Of a stretch of DNA of 64,000 bases, positions 44,626-53,044 are shown in pieces. Positions within the stretch are counted from its first letter, which is position 1, and every line of letters begins with the position of its first letter. Under the pieces are notes generated by a model. The model made no database searches. It had not been told where the DNA came from and worked only from the letters and a program-made list of their open reading frames with translations. The stretch covers positions 303,250 to 367,249 of the forward strand of contig CAWDLI010000004.1 in assembly GCA_963803245.1 (NCBI GenBank), given 5' to 3'. Both the position numbers and the translations under genes were made by a program. Source of the stretch: JACVRW01 sp963803245 (GTDB lineage: Bacteria; Actinomycetota; Thermoleophilia; Solirubrobacterales; Thermoleophilaceae).

Positions 44626-45015
44626 ATGGCCGACTGGGATGACGTCCGCCGGATAGCCCTGGGGCTGCCCGAGGCGACCGAGGCCGTGTCGCGCGAGCTC
44701 GCGACCTGGCGGGTGCGCGACAAGGGCTTCGTCTGGGAGCGGCCACTCCGCGCCGCCGACCTCCGCGCCCTCGGCGACGACGCGCCCGCGGGCCCGATCC
44801 TCGGGGCGAGGGTGGAGCACCTGGTGGCCAAGGAGGCGCTGCTCGCGGACGAGTCAGGGGTCTTCTTCACGACCCCGCACTTCGACGGCTACCCGGCGGT
44901 GCTGGTGCGCCTCGACGAGATCAGCGTGACCGATCTCGAAGAGGTGATCGTCGAGGCGTGGCTGGCGCGAGCGCCCAAGCGGCTCGCGAAGGAGTACGTG
45001 GACACGCACCTGTAG
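44626..45015 (+). CDS. MmcQ/YjbR-family protein (DUF419), 129 aa
   Basis: Small protein of the MmcQ/YjbR fold, a double-wing CyaY-like domain with proposed DNA-binding ability. Family features: the N-terminal DVRRIALGLPEATEA, the central TWRVRDKGFVWERPL, and a C-terminal helix around EEVIVEAWLARAPKRLAKEY, the residues that end nearly all members. ATG 44626 lies 20 bases from the divergent FmdE-like start. No partner can be inferred. Members are common in actinobacteria and mostly uncharacterised. Confidence 0.82.
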   Translation: MADWDDVRRIALGLPEATEAVSRELATWRVRDKGFVWERPLRAADLRALGDDAPAGPILGARVEHLVAKEALLADESGVFFTTPHFDGYPAVLVRLDEISVTDLEEVIVEAWLARAPKRLAKEYVDTHL

Positions 45016-45080
45016 CGGCGGGGCGTTGCGAAAGCTTTCCGTCACGGACATCCGCGGGGCGCCTCACACTGGGCGGTTGA

Positions 45081-45725
45081 GTGCTCAAGCCACCGTCGGC
45101 CTCTACTCAGGCACCGGACCGCCGCTGTCCTCGGTGCGATACCAAAGTCCCGAAGACCGCCCGATACTGCTCGCGCTGTGGGGAGCGGGCGGAGGGTCCC
45201 GCTCGCAGTCGCGGTGCCCGGTGGATCAAGGGACTGCTCACGGTGGTTGGAATCCTCATCGCGGCGGCCCCGGGATGGTGGTCGGTGATCGTCGGCAAGC
45301 CGCCTAACGAGATCCTCGGCAAGGCCGCGCAGTTCGAGGAAGACATGGACAACGCCTGCAAGGGCTACCTCGACGACCACCCCCCGAGCCAGGCGACCTT
45401 CCTGGCGCGACACGCGCGCGGTGCCTTTGAGCAATTCGAGCGCCGAGAGGAGATGCTCGAAGACATTCGGGCGCTTGACCCGCCAGCCGAATATATCCCC
45501 GAGCACAGTGACTACGTCGATGCGGTCACGTCGGTGCAAACCGCGTGGTTCGGGGTGGGTGACCACCCACTGGCTCCTCAGCGTCCCGCTGCCCAATCGA
45601 CCGACGTGCTGGGACGTCGACTCAACCGCTCGCGTACGGAAGCGGCAGTTAAGGCAGGTCGCCAAAGCGCACAGGGAATGCAGCTTGACGTTTGCGATTC
45701 GCCCCGCGTCATCGCGCCTGCATGA
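45081..45725 (+). CDS. Zinc-ribbon/single-TM protein, 214 aa
   Basis: N-terminal zinc ribbon with CPRC (about residues 16-19) and CSRC (about 30-33), then a basic stretch, one TM helix (about 49-68, GLLTVVGILIAAAPGW) and a soluble C-terminal region that is helical up to about residue 150 (FEEDMDNACKGYLDDHPP, FEQFERREEMLEDI). Start is GTG 45081. The last 60 residues read less clearly as coding than the rest, and an indel near 45550 cannot be excluded. Base use is slightly less GC-rich than its neighbours. Such ribbon-TM proteins are usually membrane-anchored sensors or scaffolds; no function can be assigned. Confidence 0.65.
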   Translation: MLKPPSASTQAPDRRCPRCDTKVPKTARYCSRCGERAEGPARSRGARWIKGLLTVVGILIAAAPGWWSVIVGKPPNEILGKAAQFEEDMDNACKGYLDDHPPSQATFLARHARGAFEQFERREEMLEDIRALDPPAEYIPEHSDYVDAVTSVQTAWFGVGDHPLAPQRPAAQSTDVLGRRLNRSRTEAAVKAGRQSAQGMQLDVCDSPRVIAPA

Positions 45726-45801
45726 CCAGGCCGCGACTCTAGATCGGCCAAGGATGATCCGCGAAGACCCGATCGGCTCAGCCCTGTAGCCCGTCGAAAA
45801 C

Positions 45802-45879
45802 CAAACCTGGCGGTCGACGCAGGGAGCGAAGTGTGCACCCGCTCACGAGCGACCGAGGACGCCGCCAGGCGCAGGTTTG
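45802..45879. repeat. Imperfect inverted repeat between zinc-ribbon gene and tRNA-Ser
   Basis: CAAACCTGGCGG (from 45802) faces CCGCCAGG...AGGTTTG (ending 45879) with a small bulge in the right arm, so the transcript could fold into a long hairpin. It lies downstream of both the zinc-ribbon gene and the tRNA on opposite strands and could terminate either. Nothing else is recognised in 45726-45891. Confidence 0.35.
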
Positions 45880-45891
45880 CAGGCGGGCGAG

Positions 45892-45980
45892 CGGAGGGGG
45901 AGGGATTCGAACCCTCGAAGCGCCTATCGACGCTTAACGGTTTTCAAGACCGTCGCATTCAACCGCTCTGCCACCCCTCC
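45892..45980 (-). tRNA. tRNA-Ser, anticodon UGA
   Basis: Read on the minus strand the 89-base sequence has a 7-bp acceptor stem GGAGGGG/CCCCTCC, a discriminator G, an anticodon stem ACGGT/ACCGT with loop CTTGAAA (anticodon TGA, reads UCA and related Ser codons), a long variable arm (TTAAGCGTCGATAGGCGCTT region) typical of class II tRNA-Ser, and a T arm GAGGGTTCGAATCCCTC. CCA is not encoded. Confidence 0.95.
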
Positions 45981-45986
45981 GGATCC

Positions 45987-46026
45987 TGAGGTTGTACAGC
46001 CTCGGAGGCCGGGTAAGCCAACCTCA
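45987..46026. promoter_or_regulatory. Inverted repeat spanning the tRNA-Ser promoter and the next gene's start
   Basis: TGAGGTTG (45987-45994) and CAACCTCA (46019-46026) are perfect inverted 8-mers 24 bases apart; the right arm ends on the A of ATG 46026. On the minus strand TTGGCT, 17 bases, TGTACA could be the -35/-10 of the tRNA gene. A protein bound here would affect both genes, but the repeat could also be chance. Confidence 0.3.
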
Positions 46027-46940
46027 TGAACAAGAGAGCCGCCCTTCTCGTCCTCGCCGTGACAATCGCCGCCCTCGCGGCGCTGGTGCCCGCCGCCCCT
46101 GCCGGCGGCGACGCGCAACGCACCATCGCTCTGCTGGAGGAGTTCCGGCCGGAGGGAATCGCCACCGGGAAGGGGTCCACGTTCTACGTCGGCTCGGTTC
46201 CGCAGGGATCGGTGTACCGCGGCTCGTACAAGACTGGCGAGGGCAGCGTGCTCGTGCCGCCGCACGAGGGCCGCAACCACACCGGTCTGAAGGTGGACCT
46301 CCGCCACCGGCTGCTCTTCGTGGCGGGGGGCGGCTCGAAGGGCATCTACGTCTACGACTCCAAGACCGGCGAGGACGTCGCCGCCTACCAGTTGCCCGAC
46401 GCCGGCTTCGTGAACGACGTCGTGGTCACGAAGCGGGCCGCGTACTTCACCGACTCGCTGGTGGCCCAGCTCTATCGCGTAGGCATCCGGCGTGACGGCT
46501 CGCTGACCGAGCCGCAGCGGATTCCCCTGACGGGCGAGCTCCAGTACGTGGACGGGTTCAACCTCAACGGCATCGACGCGCTCCCCGGCGGCCGGACACT
46601 GGTCGTGGTCCAGAGCGTGCTCGGCAAGCTCTTCACGGTGAACGCGCGCACCGGCGTGACCCGCGAGATCACGATCGACATGCCGGTGACCAACGGCGAC
46701 GGCATCCTGCTCCGCTGCGGCAAGCTGCTGGTGGTCCAGAACCGCGACAACAAGGTGGCGGTGGTGGACCTGGACAGGCGCCTCGAGTCGGGCACGGTCA
46801 GCCGCTATCTGACCGATCCCAGCCTCGACGTGCCGACCACGCTCGCGCCGTTCGGCCGCCACGTGTACGCGGTGAACGCCCGCTTCGACCGCCCCGACAC
46901 ATCCGACGAGGACATCGTCAGGCTGAGCAACCGGCACTGA
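46026..46940 (+). CDS. Secreted SMP-30/strictosidine-synthase-like beta-propeller protein, 304 aa
   Basis: Exported beta-propeller. The signal peptide covers about residues 1-27 (AVTIAALAALVPAAPAGG). The mature part shows repeated propeller strands such as GIATGKGSTFYVGSV, GFVNDVVVTKRAAYFTDS and YVDGFNLNGIDALPGG, typical of SMP-30/gluconolactonase-like and ScoVO-type proteins. Conserved Asp/Asn residues (FVNDV, NGIDAL) could bind a metal. ATG 46026 lacks a Shine-Dalgarno and may be leaderless. It stands alone, between the tRNA and the LAL regulator. Hydrolase or binding role unresolved. Confidence 0.8.
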   Translation: MNKRAALLVLAVTIAALAALVPAAPAGGDAQRTIALLEEFRPEGIATGKGSTFYVGSVPQGSVYRGSYKTGEGSVLVPPHEGRNHTGLKVDLRHRLLFVAGGGSKGIYVYDSKTGEDVAAYQLPDAGFVNDVVVTKRAAYFTDSLVAQLYRVGIRRDGSLTEPQRIPLTGELQYVDGFNLNGIDALPGGRTLVVVQSVLGKLFTVNARTGVTREITIDMPVTNGDGILLRCGKLLVVQNRDNKVAVVDLDRRLESGTVSRYLTDPSLDVPTTLAPFGRHVYAVNARFDRPDTSDEDIVRLSNRH

Positions 46941-46999
46941 GGGTCGCGCGGGCGAGGGCAACCTCCCCCGGCTCCCGCATCTGCGCATAAGTTTGGCTA

Positions 47000-49876
47000 A
47001 TGCGGGTGGTGCCTGAAGGCTCCGTCACGGAGCCGCTGCTCGAACGCGGCGATGAGCTGGAGCGGATCGCGTTCGCGCTGGACGCGGCCCAGCAGAGTCA
47101 CGGCGGCCTGACGCTGATCGAGGGCGGCGTCGGGACCGGCAAGACGTCCCTGGTCGGCGCGGCCGGGCGCATGGCCGAGGCGAGCGGGTTCGGCGTGCTC
47201 CGGGCCAGGGGCTCGGAGCTCGAGGCCGACTTCGGCTTCGGGGTCGTCCGCCAGCTCTTCGAGCGGTCGATTCTGAGCAGGCCGCCCGCGCGCCGCGGCC
47301 GGCTGCTACGTGGGGCGGCGGCGCTCGCGTCGCCTGCGCTCGGGCTGGCGCCGGCCCAGCAGGGCGAGGGGGCGTTCGCGGCGCTGCACGGCGTCTACTG
47401 GCTTCTGACCGAGCTCGCCGAGGAACGACCGCTCGTGCTCATGGTCGACGACGCGCAGTGGGCCGATCTCGACTCGCTCCGCTGCCTCGACTACGTGGCG
47501 AACAGGATCGACGAGATGCCCGTCTCGCTGATCGTGGCGCGGCGGCCGCTCCTCGACGAGGACCCGCGCGGGCCACTCGCCGGGTTCGCCTCGACCGCAC
47601 CGCTTCTCGAGCTCGGGCCGCTCGGCCCCGAGTCCGTCGGCAAGCTCGCCGAGGGACGCCTCGACATGGATCCCGCTCCCGAGTTCGTCACCGCCTGCCA
47701 CCGAGCGACCGGCGGCAACCCGCTCGCGGTGACGGAGGTGCTGCGCGAGCTGGCCGCGCGGGAGGCCCGGCCATCGGCTGAGGTGGCCGCAACGCTCGAG
47801 GATCGTGCACCGCCGCGGCTCGCCCGCGGCGTGCAGGTGCGCGTCAAGCAGGCCGGCCGGCCCGCCGAGCAGCTCGCGCGCGCGCTCTCCGTGCTCGGCG
47901 ACGGCGTCGAGCTTCAGGCCGCCGCCGCATTGGCCGAGCTCGACGCGGACACCGCCTCCGTGGCGGCCGACGCCCTTGCGGAACACGAGGTGGTCGCCCC
48001 CGAGCGCCCGCTCCGGTTCCTCCACCCGCTCATCCGCTCGGCGATCTACGACGGGATCGCTCCCGGGGCGCGCTCGCGCGCGCACCGGAGTGCCGCAAGC
48101 CTCGTGGCCAGCGGACCCGGGGGCGCGGACGCCGCGGCGGTGCACCTGCTCGCGGTGGACCCGGCGGGGGATCCCGAGGTGGTCGAGCAGCTCTCGCTCG
48201 CGGCCGGCCGCGCGATCCAGGCCGGGGCCCCCGGAGCCGCCGCAAGCTACCTCCGGCGCGCGCTCGCGGAGCCCGCGCCGCCCGAGCGTCATGGCGCGGT
48301 GCTCCGCTATCTCGGCCTGGCGGAGGTGGCGTCGAGCAGACCCCAGGGCCTCGATCACCTTCGAGAGGCCCAGGCCGGCGCCGGGGACCCCCTCGCCAAG
48401 GCGGCGATCGCCGGAGAGCTGTGCGGCGCGCTGGCGTACTTCGGCGACTGGCAGGCGGCCATCGACACCGCGCGCGAGGCCCTGGGAGCGCTCGGCGATT
48501 CGGACCATCCGATTGCGATGGGGCTGGGGGCGGCCGTCGCTTCCCTCGAGTGGCAGGACGCGCATTCCGTCCAGCGGTTCGAGGAAAGCCTGCCGCGGCT
48601 GCGGCGGCTCGTGGACAGCGGTGGCCGCCCGGCGCGCGCCCTGGCCCTGATCCTCGCCGCCGCGCTCGCCGGCCGCGGTGTGACGGCGGAGGCGATCGCC
48701 CTGACCGAGCAGGGGCTCGACGAGGGCCGGTTGATCCGCGAGGAGCCCTCGGAGCGGCTCGAGGCGGCCCAGGCCGTGAACGCCCTCATCTGGTCAGAGC
48801 ACCTCGATGACGGGGTGCGGGTGGCGACCGAGATCATCGACGAAGCCGGACGGCGCGGATCAGTACCCGGAATCATCGCCGGGTCGATACAGCGCGGCCT
48901 CGGGCGCCTGCGGTGCGGCGACCTGGCGGAGGCCGAGGCGGACCTCCTGCTGGCCGAGGGGCTCGCGTGCGAGTACGGAGTGACGGCTCCCATGCCGTTC
49001 GCCCTTGCCTACCTGGCGCAGGTCATGGTCGAGCGTGGAGGGGCCGGCGAGCTGCGCGGCCGGCTCGACGAGTTCCCGCACGGGCTCGTGACCTCCGCCC
49101 TGCTCACCCTCCAGCACGCCCGGGGCGTGGTCAGGCTGGCGGAGGGCGACCGCGCGGGCGGGATCGAGGATCTGCGCGCGGTCGGCGTGCACGCCGAGCA
49201 GCTCGGCACGCTGAGCCCGGGGGTCCTGCCGTGGCGGGCGCAGCTGGCGGACGCGCTCGCCGAGCACGCGCCCGACGAGTCCCGCGCGCTGGCCGAGGAG
49301 GACCTGCGGCGAGCGCGCGACGCGGGCCTTCTGGCGGCGGAGGGGATCGCGCTGCGCTCCCTGGCCCTGACAGCGACCGGCAAGGCGCGCATCGCAAAGC
49401 TCGAAGAGTCGGCATCCGCGCTCGAGCGGAGCTTCGGCCGGCTCGAGCACGCGCGAACGCTCACCGAGCTGGGAGCGGCGCTCCGCGCGCAGGACAGGCA
49501 GGAGGAGGCGCGTCCGGTGCTGCTCCAGGCCCTCGACCTGGCCCACCGCTGCGGCGCCTGGCCGCTCGGGGAACGCGCGCGGACCGAGGCAGTGGCCGCC
49601 GGGGCCCGTCCGAGGCGGCCGTTCCTGACCGGTGTCCAGGCGCTCACGCCTAGCGAGCTGCGCATCGTGCGGCTGGCCGCGGAGGGACAATCGAACCGAG
49701 AGATCGCGCAGTCGCTCTTCATCACCAAGAAGACCGTGGCCGACCACCTGCGGGCCGCCTATCGCAAGGTCGGCGTCTCGCGTCGCGAGGAGCTGCCCAC
49801 GGCGCTGACCGAGGCCGGGACGAGGCCGCGCAGCTCGGTGAGCATGAGCGCCGGGTCCTCGAACACGTCGCCGTAG
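47000..49876 (+). CDS. LuxR-family ATPase regulator (LAL type), 958 aa
   Basis: Large ATP-binding LuxR regulator. The N-terminal STAND/AAA ATPase has Walker A GGVGTGKTS (Lys48) and Walker B LVLMVDDAQWAD; a GGNPLAVTEVLREL stretch follows. The middle 600 residues are Ala/Leu/Glu-rich helical repeats of TPR type. The C-terminal LuxR helix-turn-helix is at about 885-940 (LTPSELRIVRLAAEGQSNREIA). ATG 47000. The last 118 bases overlap the convergent AbiEi/DUF559-like gene, so the tail after the HTH is probably unconstrained. No obvious target in the neighbourhood. Confidence 0.93.
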   Translation: MRVVPEGSVTEPLLERGDELERIAFALDAAQQSHGGLTLIEGGVGTGKTSLVGAAGRMAEASGFGVLRARGSELEADFGFGVVRQLFERSILSRPPARRGRLLRGAAALASPALGLAPAQQGEGAFAALHGVYWLLTELAEERPLVLMVDDAQWADLDSLRCLDYVANRIDEMPVSLIVARRPLLDEDPRGPLAGFASTAPLLELGPLGPESVGKLAEGRLDMDPAPEFVTACHRATGGNPLAVTEVLRELAAREARPSAEVAATLEDRAPPRLARGVQVRVKQAGRPAEQLARALSVLGDGVELQAAAALAELDADTASVAADALAEHEVVAPERPLRFLHPLIRSAIYDGIAPGARSRAHRSAASLVASGPGGADAAAVHLLAVDPAGDPEVVEQLSLAAGRAIQAGAPGAAASYLRRALAEPAPPERHGAVLRYLGLAEVASSRPQGLDHLREAQAGAGDPLAKAAIAGELCGALAYFGDWQAAIDTAREALGALGDSDHPIAMGLGAAVASLEWQDAHSVQRFEESLPRLRRLVDSGGRPARALALILAAALAGRGVTAEAIALTEQGLDEGRLIREEPSERLEAAQAVNALIWSEHLDDGVRVATEIIDEAGRRGSVPGIIAGSIQRGLGRLRCGDLAEAEADLLLAEGLACEYGVTAPMPFALAYLAQVMVERGGAGELRGRLDEFPHGLVTSALLTLQHARGVVRLAEGDRAGGIEDLRAVGVHAEQLGTLSPGVLPWRAQLADALAEHAPDESRALAEEDLRRARDAGLLAAEGIALRSLALTATGKARIAKLEESASALERSFGRLEHARTLTELGAALRAQDRQEEARPVLLQALDLAHRCGAWPLGERARTEAVAAGARPRRPFLTGVQALTPSELRIVRLAAEGQSNREIAQSLFITKKTVADHLRAAYRKVGVSRREELPTALTEAGTRPRSSVSMSAGSSNTSP

Positions 49877-50700
49877 GTGTAGCGCCGGAACTCGTCGCCG
49901 CGGGCGTGGGCCTCGCGCTCGCGCCGCCGGTCCTGCTCCCAGGCGTGCCGCGACCGGTGGTAGCGGTAGCCGTCCACCTCGACGGTCAGCGCAAGGTCGG
50001 GCCAGCGCGCATCCACCCGGCGGCCGCCGGCGGGCCGGTTCGTCTCCGGCAGCGCCAGGCCCTCCCGCCGCAGCAGCGCAAGGAAGCGGGACTCGAGCCT
50101 GCTGACCGTGACGTGCACGTCGCCGCTGAGAACCCGGCGCAGCGCTCGCGCGCCCCGGCTGTTGGGCCGGCGCGCGAGCACCGCGGCCACGTGCGCCGGT
50201 GTGGTGCCGTGGCGGATGCCCGCCTCGTGGCACGCCCGGGCGAGGGCGCCCGGCTCGAGCGTGGCCGCGAGGTCCACCAAGGTGCGGGCGACGGAGGTGA
50301 CCGGCACCCCGCGCCAGACCGTGACGTCACGGGCGTCCAACCCCCGCGTCCGACGAATTCTCACTCCCTTCACGCGACGCGAGAGCGGCGTGGTCACCAT
50401 CGGCGGCGGCGGTCGGCCCTTCACCAGTCCCAGCAGGTGAGCCGCCGCGCCCTCACTCAGCACGGCTTCGTCCCCACACGCGCGTACGGCCGCCAGGTAG
50501 GTCGCCTCGACGCTCGGCGCGCGGTGACCAAGCCTGTAGACGCCTCGATGCTCACGCAACAGCGCCCCGGAGCGCACTCGCCGAGTGATCTCACCCACCG
50601 TCATCCCGGCTCTCAGCGCTTCCGATCGGGTGACGACGCCGTGCGAGTCGTGCGCAATCCGTGCGAGCGATTGCTCCACCGTGCTGCCTAGGTGTGCCAT
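49759..50700 (-). CDS. AbiEi-type winged-helix/DUF559 endonuclease-like protein, 313 aa
   Basis: Two-part protein. The N-terminal part (about 1-60) is a winged-helix region with ARIAHDSHGVVTRSEALRAGMT, as in AbiEi-like antitoxin N-termini, and continues as a regulator-like domain (RGVYRLGHRAPS, VTSVARTLVDLA). The C-terminal part (about 200-290) is a DUF559/Vsr-like nuclease fold with LTVEVDGYRYHRSRHAWEQD (catalytic-type Asp/Glu and His). Such proteins are abundant in actinobacterial genomes and mostly unstudied; no AbiEii toxin gene is adjacent. ATG 50700. Overlaps the LAL regulator 3' end by 118 bases on the opposite strand. Confidence 0.8.
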   Translation of the reverse strand: MAHLGSTVEQSLARIAHDSHGVVTRSEALRAGMTVGEITRRVRSGALLREHRGVYRLGHRAPSVEATYLAAVRACGDEAVLSEGAAAHLLGLVKGRPPPPMVTTPLSRRVKGVRIRRTRGLDARDVTVWRGVPVTSVARTLVDLAATLEPGALARACHEAGIRHGTTPAHVAAVLARRPNSRGARALRRVLSGDVHVTVSRLESRFLALLRREGLALPETNRPAGGRRVDARWPDLALTVEVDGYRYHRSRHAWEQDRRREREAHARGDEFRRYTYGDVFEDPALMLTELRGLVPASVSAVGSSSRRETPTLR

Positions 50701-50751
50701 ACGAACACCTAGTCAGCACACCGCCGAGATTCGCCCCCGCCGGGCGCCGAT

Positions 50752-51994
50752 TCAGGGGGCGGCGATCACTGCGGGCGCGCCGTACTCGTGCAGCACTGGC
50801 GGGATCGCCACGCTGCCGTCCTCGCGCTGGCCGTTCTCCACCAACGCGATGATCGTGCGGCCGACCGCCACCGCGGTTCCGTTAAGGGTGTGCACGTGGC
50901 GCGGGCCCTCCTCGCCGGGCCGGTAGCGGATGTCCAGCCGGCGCGCCTGGAAGTCGGTGGTGTTCGAGCAGGAGGTGAGCTCGCGGTAGCGGCCCTGGCC
51001 CGGCAGCCACGCCTCGAGGTCGTACTTCTTGGCCGCCGAGGCACCGAGGTCGTTCGCGGCGATGTTCACCACCCGGTACGGGATCTCGAGGGCGCCGAGG
51101 ATCTCCTCCTCGATGGCCAGCAGCCGCTCGTGCTCGTCCATGGCCTGATCCGGCCCCACGAACGTGAACATCTCGACCTTGTCGAACTGGTGCACCCGGA
51201 AGATGCCCTTCGTGTCCTTGCCGGCGGCGCCCGCCTCGCGACGGAAGCAGGTGGAGAAGCCGGCGTAGCGCCGCGGCAGATCGCCGCCGGGCAGGATCGC
51301 CCCCGCGTGGAGCGAGGCGAGCGGCACCTCGGACGTGCCGGCGAGGTACAGGTCGTCGTCGGGCACCCGGTAGATCTGCTGCTCGGTGTCGGGAAGGAAG
51401 CCGGTGCCGAACAGGGCCTCCTCGCGCACCAGCACCGGCGGGATCACCGGCGTGAAGCCCTTCTCCTCCAGCAGCGTCAGCACCCACTGCACGAGCGCCA
51501 GCTCGAGCCGCACGGCCGGGCCCTTCAGATAGGCGAAGCGCGACCCGGCCACCCGGGCCCCCGCCTCCATGTCCACGAGGTCGCCGAGCAGCTCCAGGTG
51601 GTCGCGACCCGTGGCGCCAGCCTCCCCGACCTCGCGGAGCACCTCGTCCTCCGGCGGCGCAGGTCGGGTCGGGCAGGTTGGGGAGCACGGCCAGCGCCGC
51701 CAGGCGGCGCTCCTCGAGCGAGCGCAGCTCCTCATCCAGCTCCTTCTCACGGGCGGAGGCGCCGCGCACCTCGGCGATCGCCTCGGAGGCGTCCTCGCCG
51801 GAGCGCTGCAGCTCCCCGATCCGCTTGGACGCCTCGTTCTTGCGCCGGCGCAGCTCCTCGAGCTCCGGCAGCACCGCGCGCCGGCGCTCGTCCAGCTCCA
51901 GGGCCTCGTCGAGCAGGGCCGGGTCCGCCCCGCGACGCGCGAGCGCGTCACGCGCCGCCTGGGGGTCGTCGCGGATCTGACGGAGATCGAGCAC
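50752..51994 (-). CDS. serS: Seryl-tRNA synthetase, one frameshift (probable sequence error), ~413 aa
   Basis: Charges tRNA-Ser with serine. The N-terminal coiled coil is recognisable (LPELEELRRRKNEASKRIG). Class II motif 2 is FRREAGAAGKDTKGIFRVHQF and motif 3 is GRYRELTSCSNTTDFQARR, both nearly canonical. The frame breaks at about 51656-51664; removing one base joins LPNLPDPT to APPEDEVLREVGE, and the total of 1243 bases is one over a multiple of three. Start GTG 51994 (LDLRQIRDD follows). Since serS is essential and normally single-copy, the break is more likely a base-call error than a real lesion. A tRNA-Ser gene lies 5 kb away. Confidence 0.9.
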
Positions 51995-52005
51995 GGGCAG
52001 GCCCG

Positions 52006-52419
52006 CTAGGGGCTGGACTGCTGGCCCGACTCGGTCACGTCCTCGCCGCCGCTCTCCTTGCCTGAGTACTGGGCGAGGAAGTCCGCCACCAGCTGGGCGT
52101 CCCTGCCGACCACGATGTTGGCGGGCATGATCTGACCGGAGAAGCCGCCGTTGCGGATCGCGAAGAGCACATCGTCCCTGCTCTCCTTGCGGACGTTGAA
52201 GTTCGGCCCGTTCGTGACCTCGCCGCCCTCCAGCTGGCCGGCGGCCTTGCTGCCGTAGGCGTTGGCGGCGTCCAGCGAGTGGCAGCCGGAGCAGCGCTCG
52301 TTGAAGATCTCGGCGCCCCGGTGCAGGCTCGTCTGCTCCTCGGGGACCTCGATCTCGCCCCCGCAGCCGGCCAGGATCGCCAGGGCGGCGAGGCAGAGAA
52401 GAGCGGCAGGGCGGGTCAC
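52006..52419 (-). CDS. Small lipoprotein c-type cytochrome, 137 aa
   Basis: Exported electron carrier with one haem c. The lipoprotein signal ends LAALAILAGCGGE. The haem-binding motif is CSGCH (about residues 43-47), and a distal Met is in IMPANIVVG. The C-terminus is short and acidic. GTG 52419. It lies 12 bases from the serS start on the same strand and 24 bases from the divergent cupredoxin gene, so the two redox proteins share a promoter region. They could serve the same electron-transfer chain; partner oxidase not seen here. Confidence 0.9.
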   Translation of the reverse strand: MTRPAALLCLAALAILAGCGGEIEVPEEQTSLHRGAEIFNERCSGCHSLDAANAYGSKAAGQLEGGEVTNGPNFNVRKESRDDVLFAIRNGGFSGQIMPANIVVGRDAQLVADFLAQYSGKESGGEDVTESGQQSSP

Positions 52420-52443
52420 GGCGGCGCATAGTATCCCGTCCCC

Positions 52444-52836
52444 GTGCGGCCGCCAGCCTCCCTGTTCCTGTTGCTGGCCGTGGTCTTGGCTCTGGGCTGC
52501 GGGAAAGAGGAGAAAGCCGGTGGTGAGGGCGGCGCCGCCACGCTGGGCTCCGGGGAGCCGCTCAGGGTGGTCGGCACGGAGTATTCGTTCGACCCCGCGG
52601 CGGTGGTGCTGAACGGCGCCGGCGAGCTCGAGGTCCGCCTCAGGAACGGCGGCAGCCTGGCCCACAACCTGAAGCTCCGGCGCGACGGCGAGGAGGTGGG
52701 CGGCACCCCCAGCCTGCCCGCCGGCAAGTCGGGCTCGGCCACCGTGCGGGTGAGCCCCGGCCGCTACGAGATGCTGTGCACCGTGGGGGACCACGCCGAG
52801 CTGGGAATGACGGGCGAACTTCAGGTGAAGGAGTAG
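52444..52836 (+). CDS. Cupredoxin-domain lipoprotein (type 1 copper), 130 aa
   Basis: Small exported copper protein of plastocyanin-like fold. The lipoprotein signal ends LAVVLALGCGKE. After a Gly/Glu linker comes the beta-sandwich domain (about 40-130). The type 1 copper ligands are visible: His in SLAHNLKL, then Cys, His and Met in CTVGDHAELGM. Likely an electron carrier at the membrane surface. It is divergent from the cytochrome c gene with 24 bases between them. A hairpin with a short T run (52926-52956) follows 90 bases downstream. Confidence 0.9.
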   Translation: MRPPASLFLLLAVVLALGCGKEEKAGGEGGAATLGSGEPLRVVGTEYSFDPAAVVLNGAGELEVRLRNGGSLAHNLKLRRDGEEVGGTPSLPAGKSGSATVRVSPGRYEMLCTVGDHAELGMTGELQVKE

Positions 52837-52925
52837 ACCCCGCAACGGCGAAATCGACCATGCCCCGGCGACGGCCGGCGACGGCCACCACATGCGAAGG
52901 ATTCGCTAGGCGGCCGTCCGTGATT

Positions 52926-52956
52926 CGGCGGCGAAGGGCCGCCGTCGGGGCGTTTT
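52926..52956 (+). terminator. Hairpin with short T run after the cupredoxin gene
   Basis: CGGCGGC (52926-52932), loop GAAGG, GCCGCCG (52938-52944), then TCGGGGCGTTTT, giving a perfect 7-bp stem and four Ts at 52953-52956. It is the only structure I see in the 208-base gap 52837-53044 between convergent genes. Confidence 0.5.
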
Positions 52957-53044
52957 ACCCCTCCTTCCTTGGGCTCGGTGCCCAGGGGCGCGGGGCCTGT
53001 CTCCGCCACCCGCGCCAGTAGTGCCGCGGGCGACGGCTGAGGGT

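Noticed and set aside
49759..50700. Complete AbiE toxin-antitoxin system
   Set aside because: Only the AbiEi-like/DUF559 protein is present; no nucleotidyltransferase (AbiEii) gene lies next to it.
51656..51664. Programmed frameshifting in serS
   Set aside because: No slippery sequence or downstream pseudoknot is visible, and several unrelated genes in the window show the same kind of +1 change.
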